64,000 nucleotides of DNA. It comes from Castellaniella sp034675905. Lineage in GTDB: Bacteria > Pseudomonadota > Gammaproteobacteria > Burkholderiales > Burkholderiaceae_B. A model generated the notes under the pieces. It was not told the DNA's origin, did no database searches, and saw nothing but the letters and a program-made list of their open reading frames with translations. Both the position numbers and the translations under genes were made by a program. Position 1 is the first letter of the stretch. Each line of letters opens with the position of its first letter. Where the stretch lies: assembly GCF_034675905.1 (NCBI RefSeq), contig NZ_JAUCCV010000002.1:558001-622000 (forward strand), given 5' to 3'. Positions 7,734 to 16,348 of the stretch are shown here, in pieces.

Positions 7734-9242
7734 TTACGCAGCCGCCTTCCAGCGGCCTATCCCGGCCCTCACACCCTTGGAAATCAGGGGCAGGCATGCC
7801 ATCACGATGCCCGCCGTCGTCATGGTCCCGACCAGGCCGTTGGACCAGAAAATATCCAGACTGCCGTTGGAGAACAGCATGGACTGGCGGAAGGCGTCTT
7901 CCGCCTTGTCGCCCAGCACAGCGGCCAGCACCAAGGGCGCAATCGGGTACGACAATTTCTTGAACAGGTAGCCAAAGACCCCGAAGACCAGCATCAGGCC
8001 GACATCGAACAGCGACTGGTTCACCGCATAGGCGCCGATGGCGCAGATGATGACGATGATGGGCGCAATGATGGAAAACGGAATGCGCAGGATGGCGGTG
8101 AACAGCGGAATGGTGGACAGCACCACAATCAGACCGACGACGTTGCCCAGATACATGCTGGCGATCAGGCCCCAGACGAAATCCTTTTGCTCAACGAACA
8201 GGGTCGGACCAGGCTGCAGGCCCCAGACCATCAGCCCGCCCAGCATCACGGCAGCCGTGGCCGAGCCCGGAATCCCCAGCGTCAGCATGGGCAGCAGGGC
8301 GCTGGTTCCCGCCGAGTGGTCCGCCGTCTCCGGCGCAATCACGCCTTCCAGCGCGCCCTTGCCGAATTGCTCGGGGTGCTTGGACATGCTCTTTGCCACG
8401 CTGTAGGACAGGAAGGACGCTGCCGTCGGCCCGCCCGGCGTGATCCCCATCCAGCAGCCGATCACGCAGCTGCGCACCCAGGTGGCCCAATAACGCGGCA
8501 TCTTCTTGCAGGTATTCCAGACCACGCGCAGCGTGATCTTGGCGTTCTCGCCCCGGAACACCAGGCCTTCTTCGACGGTGCACAGGATCTCGCCGATCCC
8601 GAACAAGCCGATCACGGCGACCTCGAAGCTGATGCCACGCAACAGATCCGTCACACCGAACGTCAGGCGCAGATTGCCGGAGACCGTATCCATGCCGACG
8701 CTGGCCAGGATGAAACCCAGCATCATGGCGGCAATGGTCTTCAGGGCGGGCGTCTTGCCCAGACCGATGAAGCTGCCGAAGGCCAGCACGTACACGGCGA
8801 AGAATTCAGGCGAACTGAATTCCATCGCAAAGCGCGCAATGTACGTCGACAGGAAGGTCAGCAGCACCACGCCGACCAAGGCCCCGAACAGGGCCGAGAT
8901 ATAGGCGGCGGTCAGGGCTTCGCCGGCGCGCCCCTGCTTGGCCAGCGGGTGGCCATCGAAGGTCGTCGCAATCGAAGACGGTTCCCCGGGGATATTGAAA
9001 ATGACCGATGTGACCGAGCCGCCGAACAGGGCGCCCCAGTACATGCAGGACAGCAGGATGATGGCCGAGACGGGCTCCATGCTGAACGTCAGCGGCAGTA
9101 GCAGCGTCACGCCATTGGGGGCGCCCAAGCCGGGCAACACACCGACCAGGATACCCAGCAGGACGCCGGCCACCATCAGCATCAGGTGTTGCCAGGTCAG
9201 CACCACTCCCATGCCGTGCATGAGCAGATCAAACTGTTCCAT
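7734..9242 (-). CDS. tctA: Tripartite tricarboxylate transporter large permease TctA
   Basis: This 502-residue integral membrane protein is the large translocation subunit of a tripartite tricarboxylate (TTT) transporter. It has the family's two homologous halves of hydrophobic helices. Conserved stretches include GVLPGLGAPNGVTLLLPLTF near the N-terminus, with the paired motif GITPGGPTAASFLSY in the second half, and SVIFNIPGEPSSIATTFDGHP. About a dozen membrane segments are evident. It follows tctB by 10 bp and forms the carrier with TctB and the periplasmic receptor TctC. The cargo is probably the sugar acid or carboxylate handled by the downstream enzymes rather than citrate, judging from context only. 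Confidence 0.95.
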   Translation of the reverse strand: MEQFDLLMHGMGVVLTWQHLMLMVAGVLLGILVGVLPGLGAPNGVTLLLPLTFSMEPVSAIILLSCMYWGALFGGSVTSVIFNIPGEPSSIATTFDGHPLAKQGRAGEALTAAYISALFGALVGVVLLTFLSTYIARFAMEFSSPEFFAVYVLAFGSFIGLGKTPALKTIAAMMLGFILASVGMDTVSGNLRLTFGVTDLLRGISFEVAVIGLFGIGEILCTVEEGLVFRGENAKITLRVVWNTCKKMPRYWATWVRSCVIGCWMGITPGGPTAASFLSYSVAKSMSKHPEQFGKGALEGVIAPETADHSAGTSALLPMLTLGIPGSATAAVMLGGLMVWGLQPGPTLFVEQKDFVWGLIASMYLGNVVGLIVVLSTIPLFTAILRIPFSIIAPIIVIICAIGAYAVNQSLFDVGLMLVFGVFGYLFKKLSYPIAPLVLAAVLGDKAEDAFRQSMLFSNGSLDIFWSNGLVGTMTTAGIVMACLPLISKGVRAGIGRWKAAA

Positions 9243-9252
9243 GACAACTCAC

Positions 9253-9783
9253 TCAAAAATCGGCAAAGGGGCCGGCATACAGGGCTACTTCAAACCACAC
9301 GGTAAAGATGAAGTAGGTCGCCAGCGGGACACAGACGGAGATCAGCAGGATCTTCCAGCGCGGATGCGGCTTGCCGGGCTCCGCCAGACGCCACATGAAC
9401 CAGGCCAGGAACAGCGCCGCCGATAGGTACATGCCAATGAAAAACATCAGCACGACATAGGCCACGATGGGCAGAAACACATTTCTGACCCGCTGCAATT
9501 CAGACTTGGTCGTCAAGCGGCCCCGCCCTTGCGGCCAGTGGCGGATCGTCCGCACGGCCGTTCCCAGACAGGCCAGAAACATCAGCAGTCCGATATAAAA
9601 CGGGAAATAGCCGGCCTGCGGGCCTGCGACATCCCAGCCGATGCCTTGTTCCACACTATCGAACATCACCACGGCTGCAATCAGCATCAAGACACCGGAG
9701 GTAAAAAGCCCCCCGCCGCGCAGGCTGATGCCGCCCCGCTCTTCGGCGTCATCCGCCGGGCGTTGCGTTGTTTCCTGATTCAT
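9253..9783 (-). CDS. tctB: Tripartite tricarboxylate transporter small permease TctB
   Basis: This 176-residue membrane protein is the small subunit of the TTT transporter. It has four predicted helices: FTSGVLMLIAAVVMFDS, FPFYIGLLMFLACLGTAV, FLPIVAYVVLMFFIGMYLSA and the C-terminal ISVCVPLATYFIFTVWF. The motif GIGWDVAGPQAGYFPFYIG is typical of TctB proteins. Sequence conservation in this family is low, so the assignment rests on topology and on its place between tctC and tctA. The start is ATG 9783 with GGGA upstream. Confidence 0.93.
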   Translation of the reverse strand: MNQETTQRPADDAEERGGISLRGGGLFTSGVLMLIAAVVMFDSVEQGIGWDVAGPQAGYFPFYIGLLMFLACLGTAVRTIRHWPQGRGRLTTKSELQRVRNVFLPIVAYVVLMFFIGMYLSAALFLAWFMWRLAEPGKPHPRWKILLISVCVPLATYFIFTVWFEVALYAGPFADF

Positions 9784-9804
9784 AGAATTTTTCCCTGACG
9801 GGCG

Positions 9805-9824
9805 CCCCGCCCAGGCGGGCGGGG
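9805..9824 (-). other. GC-only hairpin between tctC and tctB
   Basis: CCCCGCCC (9805-9812) pairs perfectly with GGGCGGGG (9817-9824) around the loop AGGC. In the minus-strand transcript it stands after the tctC stop and before tctB. On the minus strand it is followed about 20 bases later by a short T-rich stretch near the tctB start region on the opposite side of the gap, not directly by T. It looks like a stabilising or partial-termination hairpin that would give more receptor than permease mRNA. Confidence 0.5.
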
Positions 9825-9882
9825 TATTGATTTACAAGCAGGACGGGACGGCGTCATGCGCACCCCGTTATCTGCGATTACA

Positions 9883-10896
9883 TCACCACTTGGCCGAGCG
9901 GAAGATGTCCCGTGCACGGGCGCTGTCTTCTTCGATCAGCTTCTTGAAGTCGTCCCCTGCCACAAAGGAAGGCACGAGCGCGCCGCGCTGCAGATAGTCC
10001 TTGAATTCCTGGGTCTGGGTGACCTTGCGCAGCAGTTCCACGTAGAACGCTTGCTGAGCTGCGGTCACGCCGCCCGGCATGAAGACGGTGCGCGGGAAAC
10101 GGTATTCCTCGATATTCAGGCCTTCGGACGCGCAGGTGGGGATGTCCGACCACGCTTGGGTATCCGTCACTTTTTCGGTGTAGACCATGCGTTCCTTACT
10201 GAACACGCACAGGGGCCGCACCTGGCCGGCCTTCCACTGGGACAGGCTTTCGGACGGGTTGTTGGTGTTGGACCCGATATGGCCGCCCGCCAGTTGCGTC
10301 ACGGCTTCGCCGCCGCTCTTGAACGGAATGTAGGTGAAGTTCGTGCCTTCGACCTTGTTCAGCAGCATGGTCAGGGTCTGATCCACGTCCTTGGACTGGC
10401 TGCCGCCCATGGGGTATTTGGCCGGATCGGCCTTGACGGCTTCGATATAGTCCTTGGCGTTCGTAAAGGGCAGCTTGGTCGAGGTCCAGAGGATGAAGTC
10501 ATCCTGGGCGACCGTGGCGACCGGCGTCAGGTCCGTCCACTGGTAGCCCAGTTTGGCGACCATGGGCAGCAGGTAGGCGTTGTTGGTGCCGACGATGATC
10601 TTATTGGCGTTCCCTTTGGACAATTTCAGGTCCAGGAAGCCTTCGCCGCCGTTGCCGCCGCCCTTGTTCTGCACGACGGTGGAGACCTTCATCAAATCAT
10701 GCTTGGTGATGATGGACTGGATCAAGCGGGCCAGCTGGTCAGTGCCGCCACCGGGGCCTGCCGCCACAATGATTTCGACGTTCTTGGTCGGCTGCCAGGC
10801 ATCGGCGGCCATGGCCGAGCCGGATGCGCCGAACGCCACGGCGACGCTGGCGGCAACCAGCGCCTTGCTCAGGTACTTGGAAGAGGGGCTTACCAT
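9883..10896 (-). CDS. tctC: Periplasmic solute-binding receptor of a TTT transporter (TctC/Bug family)
   Basis: This 337-residue protein is a Bug-type extracytoplasmic receptor that would capture a carboxylated solute and deliver it to TctA-TctB. Residues 1-30 form a signal peptide (KALVAASVAVAFGASGSAMA, cleavage expected after AMA). The mature part begins with KNVEIIVAAGPGGGTDQLAR, the conserved Bug ligand loop, and continues with the family's VQNKGGGNGGEGF stretch. The start is ATG 10896 with GGAG at good spacing. A much longer frame upstream is spurious because it would delete the signal peptide position and run through the divergent lysR gene. It is the first gene of the operon. Confidence 0.95.
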   Translation of the reverse strand: MVSPSSKYLSKALVAASVAVAFGASGSAMAADAWQPTKNVEIIVAAGPGGGTDQLARLIQSIITKHDLMKVSTVVQNKGGGNGGEGFLDLKLSKGNANKIIVGTNNAYLLPMVAKLGYQWTDLTPVATVAQDDFILWTSTKLPFTNAKDYIEAVKADPAKYPMGGSQSKDVDQTLTMLLNKVEGTNFTYIPFKSGGEAVTQLAGGHIGSNTNNPSESLSQWKAGQVRPLCVFSKERMVYTEKVTDTQAWSDIPTCASEGLNIEEYRFPRTVFMPGGVTAAQQAFYVELLRKVTQTQEFKDYLQRGALVPSFVAGDDFKKLIEEDSARARDIFRSAKW

Positions 10897-10950
10897 CGGA
10901 TGTCTCCTGTGATTGGTGTTTGATGTGCTAGGCAGCTTAGCAGAATAGTG

Positions 10951-10971
10951 ATAACTTAATAGTGAAATTAT
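10951..10971. promoter_or_regulatory. Imperfect inverted repeat, candidate LysR operator
   Basis: The segment ATAACTTAATAGTGAAATTAT has ATAA/TTAT ends and 7 of 10 paired positions matching as an inverted repeat. It sits between the divergent tctC operon and the GbpR-like lysR gene, where LysR-type regulators usually bind T-N11-A style sites. Assignment is by position and symmetry only. Confidence 0.5.
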
Positions 10972-10980
10972 CTGATCATT

Positions 10981-10993
10981 GCATAACCTATGC
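10981..10993. promoter_or_regulatory. Perfect palindrome over the lysR start codon
   Basis: GCATA-ACC-TATGC is a perfect 5-3-5 palindrome that includes the ATG (10990) of the LysR gene. No Shine-Dalgarno sequence precedes this ATG. It may be an autoregulatory operator or a small start-codon hairpin. At this length chance cannot be excluded. Confidence 0.35.
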
Positions 10994-11925
10994 TTATACC
11001 TAACCAGACTGTCCTGTTCAATCGAATCCGCACCCGGCAGCTGATGCTGCTGCTGGCCGTCCAGGAACATCATTCCCTGCGCAAGGCTGCCGAACACCTG
11101 GGCATGAGCCAGCCGGCCGCCACCAAAATGCTGCAGGACATGGAAGACCTGATCGGCCTGAAGCTCTTCGAGCGCGGGCGGCGCGGCCTGCAGGCGACCG
11201 CTTATGGCGATGCCATGACCCGCTATGCCCAGGGCGTCTCCGCCGATCTGGCCGGCGTGCGCGAAGAACTGCTGGCGATTCATTCGGGCAATATCGGCAA
11301 GATCCGCGTCGGCGCCATCATGGCCCCGGTGCCGCAGCTGCTGACCAACACCTTGCTGGGCGTCAAGCAACAGCACCCGCGGCTGGCGATCAGCATCCAG
11401 GTCGATACCAGCGATGTGCTGATCACCGCTCTGAAAGAAGAACGGCTGGACGTCGTCATCGGCCGCATCCCGGACGCCTGGGATGGTACCAGCCTGGTCT
11501 TCGAGCCGATCCAGGAAGAAGCCCTGTCGATCGTCTGCAGTCCGCAGAATCAGGCCGCCCGCAAATACCACATCACCCTGCGGGATTTGGTCGATTTTCC
11601 GTGGGTTCTGCAGGCGCACCCCAGCCCGATGCGCAAAGTCATCGAACTATCCTTTGTCGAGGCCCGCCTGGCGCTGCCGCTGAACATCATGGAAACGGCA
11701 TCCATGCTGCTGACGTCGTCCCTGGTGCGCCATTCGGACATGCTGGCGGTCATGCCCACCCTGGTGGCCGAGCACTATGTCGAACGCGGCACCTTGGCCA
11801 TCGTGCCGCTGCCCATCCGCAAGCACCTGCCGCCCTTCGGCATCCTGATGCGCAAGACCCGCTCGCCCAGTCCGGCCGTACAGATCTTCATCGAGGAGGT
11901 GAAACTCAGGGCGCATGCCTTGTAA
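10990..11925 (+). CDS. LysR-family regulator, GbpR-like
   Basis: This 311-residue LysR-type regulator has an N-terminal winged helix (LMLLLAVQEHHSLRKAAEHLGMSQPAATKMLQDME) and a periplasmic-binding-protein-like effector domain (about 95-305). The helix form and IRTRQLMLLLAV opening resemble GbpR, the regulator beside sugar-uptake genes in Agrobacterium, where GguC also occurs. It is divergent from tctC with 93 bp between starts and most likely controls the sugar-acid operon, using the substrate or an intermediate as inducer. No Shine-Dalgarno sequence is visible before ATG 10990, so the message could be leaderless or the start slightly different. Confidence 0.88.
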   Translation: MLIPNQTVLFNRIRTRQLMLLLAVQEHHSLRKAAEHLGMSQPAATKMLQDMEDLIGLKLFERGRRGLQATAYGDAMTRYAQGVSADLAGVREELLAIHSGNIGKIRVGAIMAPVPQLLTNTLLGVKQQHPRLAISIQVDTSDVLITALKEERLDVVIGRIPDAWDGTSLVFEPIQEEALSIVCSPQNQAARKYHITLRDLVDFPWVLQAHPSPMRKVIELSFVEARLALPLNIMETASMLLTSSLVRHSDMLAVMPTLVAEHYVERGTLAIVPLPIRKHLPPFGILMRKTRSPSPAVQIFIEEVKLRAHAL

Positions 11926-11962
11926 CGCGCACCGCCCCTCACAACCGCCGCTGCGCCGTCGA

Positions 11963-13153
11963 TCAATAGATCTCGAACAAACCTGCCGCGCCCATGCCGC
12001 CGCCGATACACATGGTGGTCACTGCGTATTTCACGCCGCGACGCCGGCCTTCCAGCAAGATGTGGCCCGCCAGCCGGGCGCCGGTCATACCAAAGGGATG
12101 GCCGATGGAAATCGCGCCGCCATTGACGTTCAGCAGTTCCTGCGGGATGCCCAGCGACCGCTGGCAATACAGGGCCTGCGAGGCAAAGGCCTCGTTCAGT
12201 TCCCACAGGCCGATATCGTCCATCGTCAGGCCGTAGCGCTGCAGCAGACGCGGCACGGCGAACACCGGGCCGATGCCCATTTCATCGGGTTCGCAGCCAG
12301 CGATGGCCAGCCCCCTGAAAGCGCCCAGAGGTTCCAGGCCCAGGCGCTCGGCCTGGCGGGCCTCGACCACCACGCAGGCCGACGCCCCATCGGACAGCTG
12401 GGAGGCATTGCCCGCCGTGATGAACTGATCCGGCCCCATGACAGGCGCCAATTTTGCCAGACTGGCATCCGTCGTACCCGGACGATTGCAGGTGTCATGA
12501 TCGACCGTGACGTCGACCTGCGACACGGCGCCGGTCTCCTTGTCCTTGACCGCCATGGTGGTGGCGCAAGCAATGATTTCATCCTTGAACACGCCGGCCT
12601 GCTGGGCCTGCGCGGTGCGCCGTTGGCTCTCGGCGGCGAACCGGTCCTGGTCCTCGCGCGAGATGCCGTAGCGGCGGGCGACGATATCGGCTGTCTGGAT
12701 CATGGACAGGTACAGTTCAGGCTTGTGCTCGGCGATCCAGGGATCGATGCCGGTCGAGCCCGCATCCGTGGCGCTGCGCCCCTGAATCTGCGAACAGCTT
12801 TCCACACCGCCCGCAATCATGGCGGGCACGCCTTCCAGCACGATACGCCCCGCCGCCATGGCGATAGCCTGCAGGCCGGACGCGCAAAAACGGTTGACGG
12901 TGACGCCAGCCAGCGTCACAGGCAAACCGGCGCGGATCACGGTCTGGCGGGCAATATTGCGCCCCGTCGTACCTTCCGGATAACCGCAGCCCAATATCAT
13001 GTCCTCGATCAGCGCCGGATCGACGCCCGACCGCTCGACGGCGGCCCGTACGGCAAACGCCGCCAGAGCCGGCCCCGGCGTGATATTGAATTCGCCCCGA
13101 TGCGCCTTGGTCAACGGCGTCCGGGCCGTGGAAACAATGACGGCTTCTCGCAT
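11963..13153 (-). CDS. Acetyl-CoA acyltransferase (thiolase family)
   Basis: This 396-residue thiolase is predicted to cleave 3-ketoacyl-CoA with CoA to acetyl-CoA and a shortened acyl-CoA. The acyl-accepting Cys is in VNRFCASGLQA (about 90), the His in GGAISIGHPFGMTGAR (about 350) and the second Cys in CIGGGMGAAG (about 380). The NEAFA motif is present. The start is ATG 13153, preceded by GAGGAG at seven bases. The TTG at 13168 is not preferred. It lies 11 bp downstream of the fused hydratase/dehydrogenase gene. Together they make a complete last half of beta-oxidation. The specific substrate (fatty acid or aromatic side chain) is not evident. Confidence 0.92.
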   Translation of the reverse strand: MREAVIVSTARTPLTKAHRGEFNITPGPALAAFAVRAAVERSGVDPALIEDMILGCGYPEGTTGRNIARQTVIRAGLPVTLAGVTVNRFCASGLQAIAMAAGRIVLEGVPAMIAGGVESCSQIQGRSATDAGSTGIDPWIAEHKPELYLSMIQTADIVARRYGISREDQDRFAAESQRRTAQAQQAGVFKDEIIACATTMAVKDKETGAVSQVDVTVDHDTCNRPGTTDASLAKLAPVMGPDQFITAGNASQLSDGASACVVVEARQAERLGLEPLGAFRGLAIAGCEPDEMGIGPVFAVPRLLQRYGLTMDDIGLWELNEAFASQALYCQRSLGIPQELLNVNGGAISIGHPFGMTGARLAGHILLEGRRRGVKYAVTTMCIGGGMGAAGLFEIY

Positions 13154-13164
13154 GATCGGTCTCC

Positions 13165-15303
13165 TCAACCCTGTCCGGGCCGGTTCAAGTCGTTAAAAGA
13201 TCCGCCCCGCTCAACCTGTTCGACAAGCAGCGGCGAGGGTTGCCAGAAATGGGGGTCCTGGGCGGCAAATGCATGGATGTCCGCCAGAATGACGTCCAAC
13301 CCCACCTGGTCGGCGTAATGCATCGGCCCGCCGCGATAGCGGGGAAAGCCATAGCCATACAGCATGGTCACATCCACATCCAAAGGCCGCAGGGCGATGC
13401 CCTGCCGCACGACGTTGGCGCCTTCATTGATCATGGCAGCCAGATAACGGCGCAGGATGTCTTCCTCGGTGAACAGGCGCGGGGTGAGACCCAGCTTGCG
13501 CCGTTCCTGGTCCACGATGGCCAATACTTCCGGATCCTCCTGGCCGCTGCGGCTGCCATCCGGATACAGATACCAGCCCCGGCCCGTCTTCTGGCCGAAC
13601 CAGCCGCGTTCGCACAGGCGGTCGGCGATCGGCACATAGCGCAGATTCGGATCACGGGTGGCTGCCCGGCGCTTGCGCGTGGCCCAGCCGATGTCGCCAC
13701 CAGCCAGATCCATGATCTGATAAGGCCCCATGGGAAAACCGAAATGGCGCACGGCCTGATCGATCTGGTAGGGCGATGCCCCATCGGCCAGCAGATAGTC
13801 GGCTGCCTGACGATAGACGGCCATCATCCGATTACCGATAAAGCCGTCACAGACACCTGCCCGCACGGCGATTTTCTTCAGCCGCCGCGCCAGCGCGAAA
13901 CCGGTGGATACGACCTCGTCGGCCACCTGATCCGGCACGACGATTTCCAGCAGCTTCATGACATTGGCAGGGGAAAAGAAATGCAGGCCGATCACATCCT
14001 GCGGCCTGGATACCTGCGCCGCCAGGCGGTCGATATCCAGATAAGAGGTGTTGCTGGCCAGCACGGCGCCGGGCTTGCAGACTCGGTCCAATTCGGCAAA
14101 GACAGCGGCTTTCACTGCCATGTCTTCGAACACGGCCTCGACCACCAGATCCGCATCGGCCAAGGCCTGGTAGTCGGTCGCGCCGGACCACAAGCTCAGC
14201 CGGCGATCACGCTCAGCGGCATCCAGGCGGCCGCGCTTGACCTGGCTGTCATAGACCTTGGCCACATTGGCCTGACCGCGCGCCAAACTGGGCGCATCGC
14301 GCTCGACCATCATCACCGGCAATCCGGCATCCAGCATGGCCACGGCGATCCCGGCCCCCATGGTGCCTCCGCCCACGATACCGGCGTGATTCACTGTGCG
14401 GGGCTGAGCGCGGCCCGCCTCAGGGACCTTGGCAGCTTCGCGTTCAGCAAAAAAGGCATGGATCAAGGCCTGGCGCTGCGGGGTATCCAGGCATTGCAGA
14501 AAAGCGTCTCGTTCCAGCCGCAACCCGTCATCAAAAGGCAGATCCAGCACCGCCTGAACGGCGTCGATGATGCGCGCCGGCGAAAACAGCCCGCGGTATT
14601 GCCTGCCCAATGCCGCCCTCGCGGCATCCAACGCCTGCCTGGCGGCTGGCACGTCCGTAGCCGCGATCTGCCGGTCGCGCGTCGGGCGGACCGGCGCCCG
14701 GGAGACAATCAGTTCCCGGGCATAGGCCAACCCTGCCGCCACAGGATCCACCCCGGAATCCAGCCGGTCCGCCAGTTGCAGCGCCAGCGCCTTCGTGGCG
14801 CCGATAGGTTTGCCATCGAGCATCAGATTCAGGGCGGCCTCGACCCCCGTCAAGCGCGGGGCGCGCTGCGTGCCGCCGGCGCCCGGCAGCAAGCCCAACG
14901 TGACTTCCGGCAAAGCGAACTGCGCACCCGGCAGCGCCAAGCGATAGTGGGCAGCCAGCGCTACTTCCAGGCCGCCCCCCAAGGCAGATCCGTGGATGAC
15001 GGCGACCACAGGTTTGGTGCAAGCCTCGATGCGATTGCAGACATCCGCCAGCAAAGGCGCCTGAGGCGGCTGGCCAAATTCGCGAATATCGGCGCCCGCA
15101 ATGAAATGACGGCCAGCACCCAGCAGCAATACCGCCTGGATGCCGGCATCATGGTCGGCGGCTTCGATGGCGGCCAACAGCCCTCGGCGCACATCGACGC
15201 CCAGCGCATTGACGGGCGGATAGTGGATCGTCACCACCCATACCGGGCCTTCTCGCCGGGAAGTGACGACATCCGATGTCGGGCGCTGCGGGGACGTGGT
15301 CAT
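13165..15303 (-). CDS. Fused enoyl-CoA hydratase / 3-hydroxyacyl-CoA dehydrogenase
   Basis: This 712-residue bifunctional enzyme resembles FadB/FadJ and peroxisomal multifunctional enzymes. The N-terminal crotonase part (about 10-200) has the oxyanion-hole motif GAGRHFIAGADIREF and HGSALGGGLEVALA, with catalytic Glu in LPEVTLGLLPGAGGT. The dehydrogenase part starts near 305 with the NAD motif GIVGGGTMGAGIAVAM and has the catalytic stretch IGLHFFSPANVMKLLEIV. Two C-terminal 3HCDH domains follow (GFIGNRMM; YGYGFPRYRGGPMHYAD). The start is ATG 15303 with GGAG at six bases. It lies upstream of thiolase in a two-gene operon divergent from a LysR gene. Confidence 0.94.
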   Translation of the reverse strand: MTTSPQRPTSDVVTSRREGPVWVVTIHYPPVNALGVDVRRGLLAAIEAADHDAGIQAVLLLGAGRHFIAGADIREFGQPPQAPLLADVCNRIEACTKPVVAVIHGSALGGGLEVALAAHYRLALPGAQFALPEVTLGLLPGAGGTQRAPRLTGVEAALNLMLDGKPIGATKALALQLADRLDSGVDPVAAGLAYARELIVSRAPVRPTRDRQIAATDVPAARQALDAARAALGRQYRGLFSPARIIDAVQAVLDLPFDDGLRLERDAFLQCLDTPQRQALIHAFFAEREAAKVPEAGRAQPRTVNHAGIVGGGTMGAGIAVAMLDAGLPVMMVERDAPSLARGQANVAKVYDSQVKRGRLDAAERDRRLSLWSGATDYQALADADLVVEAVFEDMAVKAAVFAELDRVCKPGAVLASNTSYLDIDRLAAQVSRPQDVIGLHFFSPANVMKLLEIVVPDQVADEVVSTGFALARRLKKIAVRAGVCDGFIGNRMMAVYRQAADYLLADGASPYQIDQAVRHFGFPMGPYQIMDLAGGDIGWATRKRRAATRDPNLRYVPIADRLCERGWFGQKTGRGWYLYPDGSRSGQEDPEVLAIVDQERRKLGLTPRLFTEEDILRRYLAAMINEGANVVRQGIALRPLDVDVTMLYGYGFPRYRGGPMHYADQVGLDVILADIHAFAAQDPHFWQPSPLLVEQVERGGSFNDLNRPGQG

Positions 15304-15380
15304 GAGGCTCTCCGTACAGGGTTCGCACGCACCAGGGCGCGCGATTCAGAAAGCCATTTTTTCACCGATCAACTTGCTTT

Positions 15381-15411
15381 ACAATGACATTGTCGATTGA
15401 CATACCGTCAA
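15381..15411. promoter_or_regulatory. Two adjacent palindromes, candidate LysR operator region
   Basis: ACAATG-A-CATTGT (15381-15393) is a perfect 6-1-6 palindrome. TTGAC-ATACC-GTCAA (15397-15411) is a perfect 5-5-5 palindrome containing a T-N11-A core (TGAC...GTCA). Both lie in the 127-bp gap between the divergent fadB-like gene and lysR. This is a plausible pair of recognition and activation sites for the neighbouring LysR protein. Confidence 0.55.
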
Positions 15412-15430
15412 GATATATTTGACACCCATC

Positions 15431-16348
15431 ATGAACCACACGTCACTGAACGCTGAAGCCCTGGTATTTCTGGCCGACATCCTGGACGCCGGCAACCTCA
15501 GCGCCGCCGCCCGGCGGCTGAAAATGACCCGGGCCAACGTCAGCTACCACCTGAATCGCATGGAGCAATCGCTGGGGCAGCAGCTGGTGCGCCGCACCAC
15601 CCGGCGCACCGAAGCGACGGAAGTCGGTCTGCGGCTGTATGAACATGGCTGCAAAATCCGCACCGAACTGGCGATCGCCCAGGATTCCGTACGCGAACTG
15701 GGCCAGCAGCTGCGCGGGCGGCTACGCCTGAGCATTCCCAGCGGCTTCGGCCAAACCGTGATGGGGCCCTGGCTGCTGGACTTCAAACGCCAGTACCCCG
15801 GCATCGTGCTGGACGTCACGTTTGAAAACCACCTGCCGGACATGCTGCGCGACGAAACGGATATCTCCGTGCGGGTCATGTCCAATCCCCCGCAGAACCT
15901 GGTAGCCCGATCCCTGGGACCGGTACGCCACGTGGCCTGCGCCGCGCAAAGCTATATCGCGCAGCACGGCCTGCCTGGCTCGCTGGAAGACCTGCCCCAC
16001 ACCCCCGTCATCACGTCGGGCGTCGCGGACCGCCAGCTGCGTTTATCGGCCTACCGCGATCAACGGCGCCAGGAAGTGCTGCTGGAACCCACCCTGATGT
16101 CGGAAAATTTCCAGTTTCTGCGCCAGGCCATCCTGGCCGGATTGGGGGTCGGCATCGTCCCCGACTACCTGGTCCAGGACGAGATCGCAAGCGGGGCCGT
16201 CCGGGCCGCCTTGAACGAATGGCAGCTGAGCATCTTCGGCACGGAAATGTTCATGCTCTATATGCCTAACCGCTATCACACGCGGGCGACATCGGTATTT
16301 ATCGAGACCATCCTCGCCCAGGCGCAGGCCAGGTTGTCACAAGCATGA
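15431..16348 (+). CDS. LysR-family regulator, probably of the beta-oxidation genes
   Basis: This 305-residue LysR regulator has an N-terminal helix-turn-helix (FLADILDAGNLSAAARRLKMTRANVSYHLNRMEQ) and a C-terminal effector-binding domain of the CrgA-like subgroup, shown by GRLRLSIPSGFGQTVMGPWLLDF and the ending around FIETILAQAQ. The start is taken as ATG 15431. An in-frame TTG at 15419 lies within an AT-rich promoter-like stretch. No clear Shine-Dalgarno sequence precedes the ATG. It is divergent from the fused hydratase/dehydrogenase gene, so it likely regulates it. The inducer is unknown. Confidence 0.88.
   Translation: MNHTSLNAEALVFLADILDAGNLSAAARRLKMTRANVSYHLNRMEQSLGQQLVRRTTRRTEATEVGLRLYEHGCKIRTELAIAQDSVRELGQQLRGRLRLSIPSGFGQTVMGPWLLDFKRQYPGIVLDVTFENHLPDMLRDETDISVRVMSNPPQNLVARSLGPVRHVACAAQSYIAQHGLPGSLEDLPHTPVITSGVADRQLRLSAYRDQRRQEVLLEPTLMSENFQFLRQAILAGLGVGIVPDYLVQDEIASGAVRAALNEWQLSIFGTEMFMLYMPNRYHTRATSVFIETILAQAQARLSQA

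Noticed and set aside
10897..11619. N-terminal extension of the TctC frame to 11619
   Set aside because: It would run through the divergent lysR gene and put the signal peptide in mid-protein. ATG 10896 has a good ribosome-binding site.
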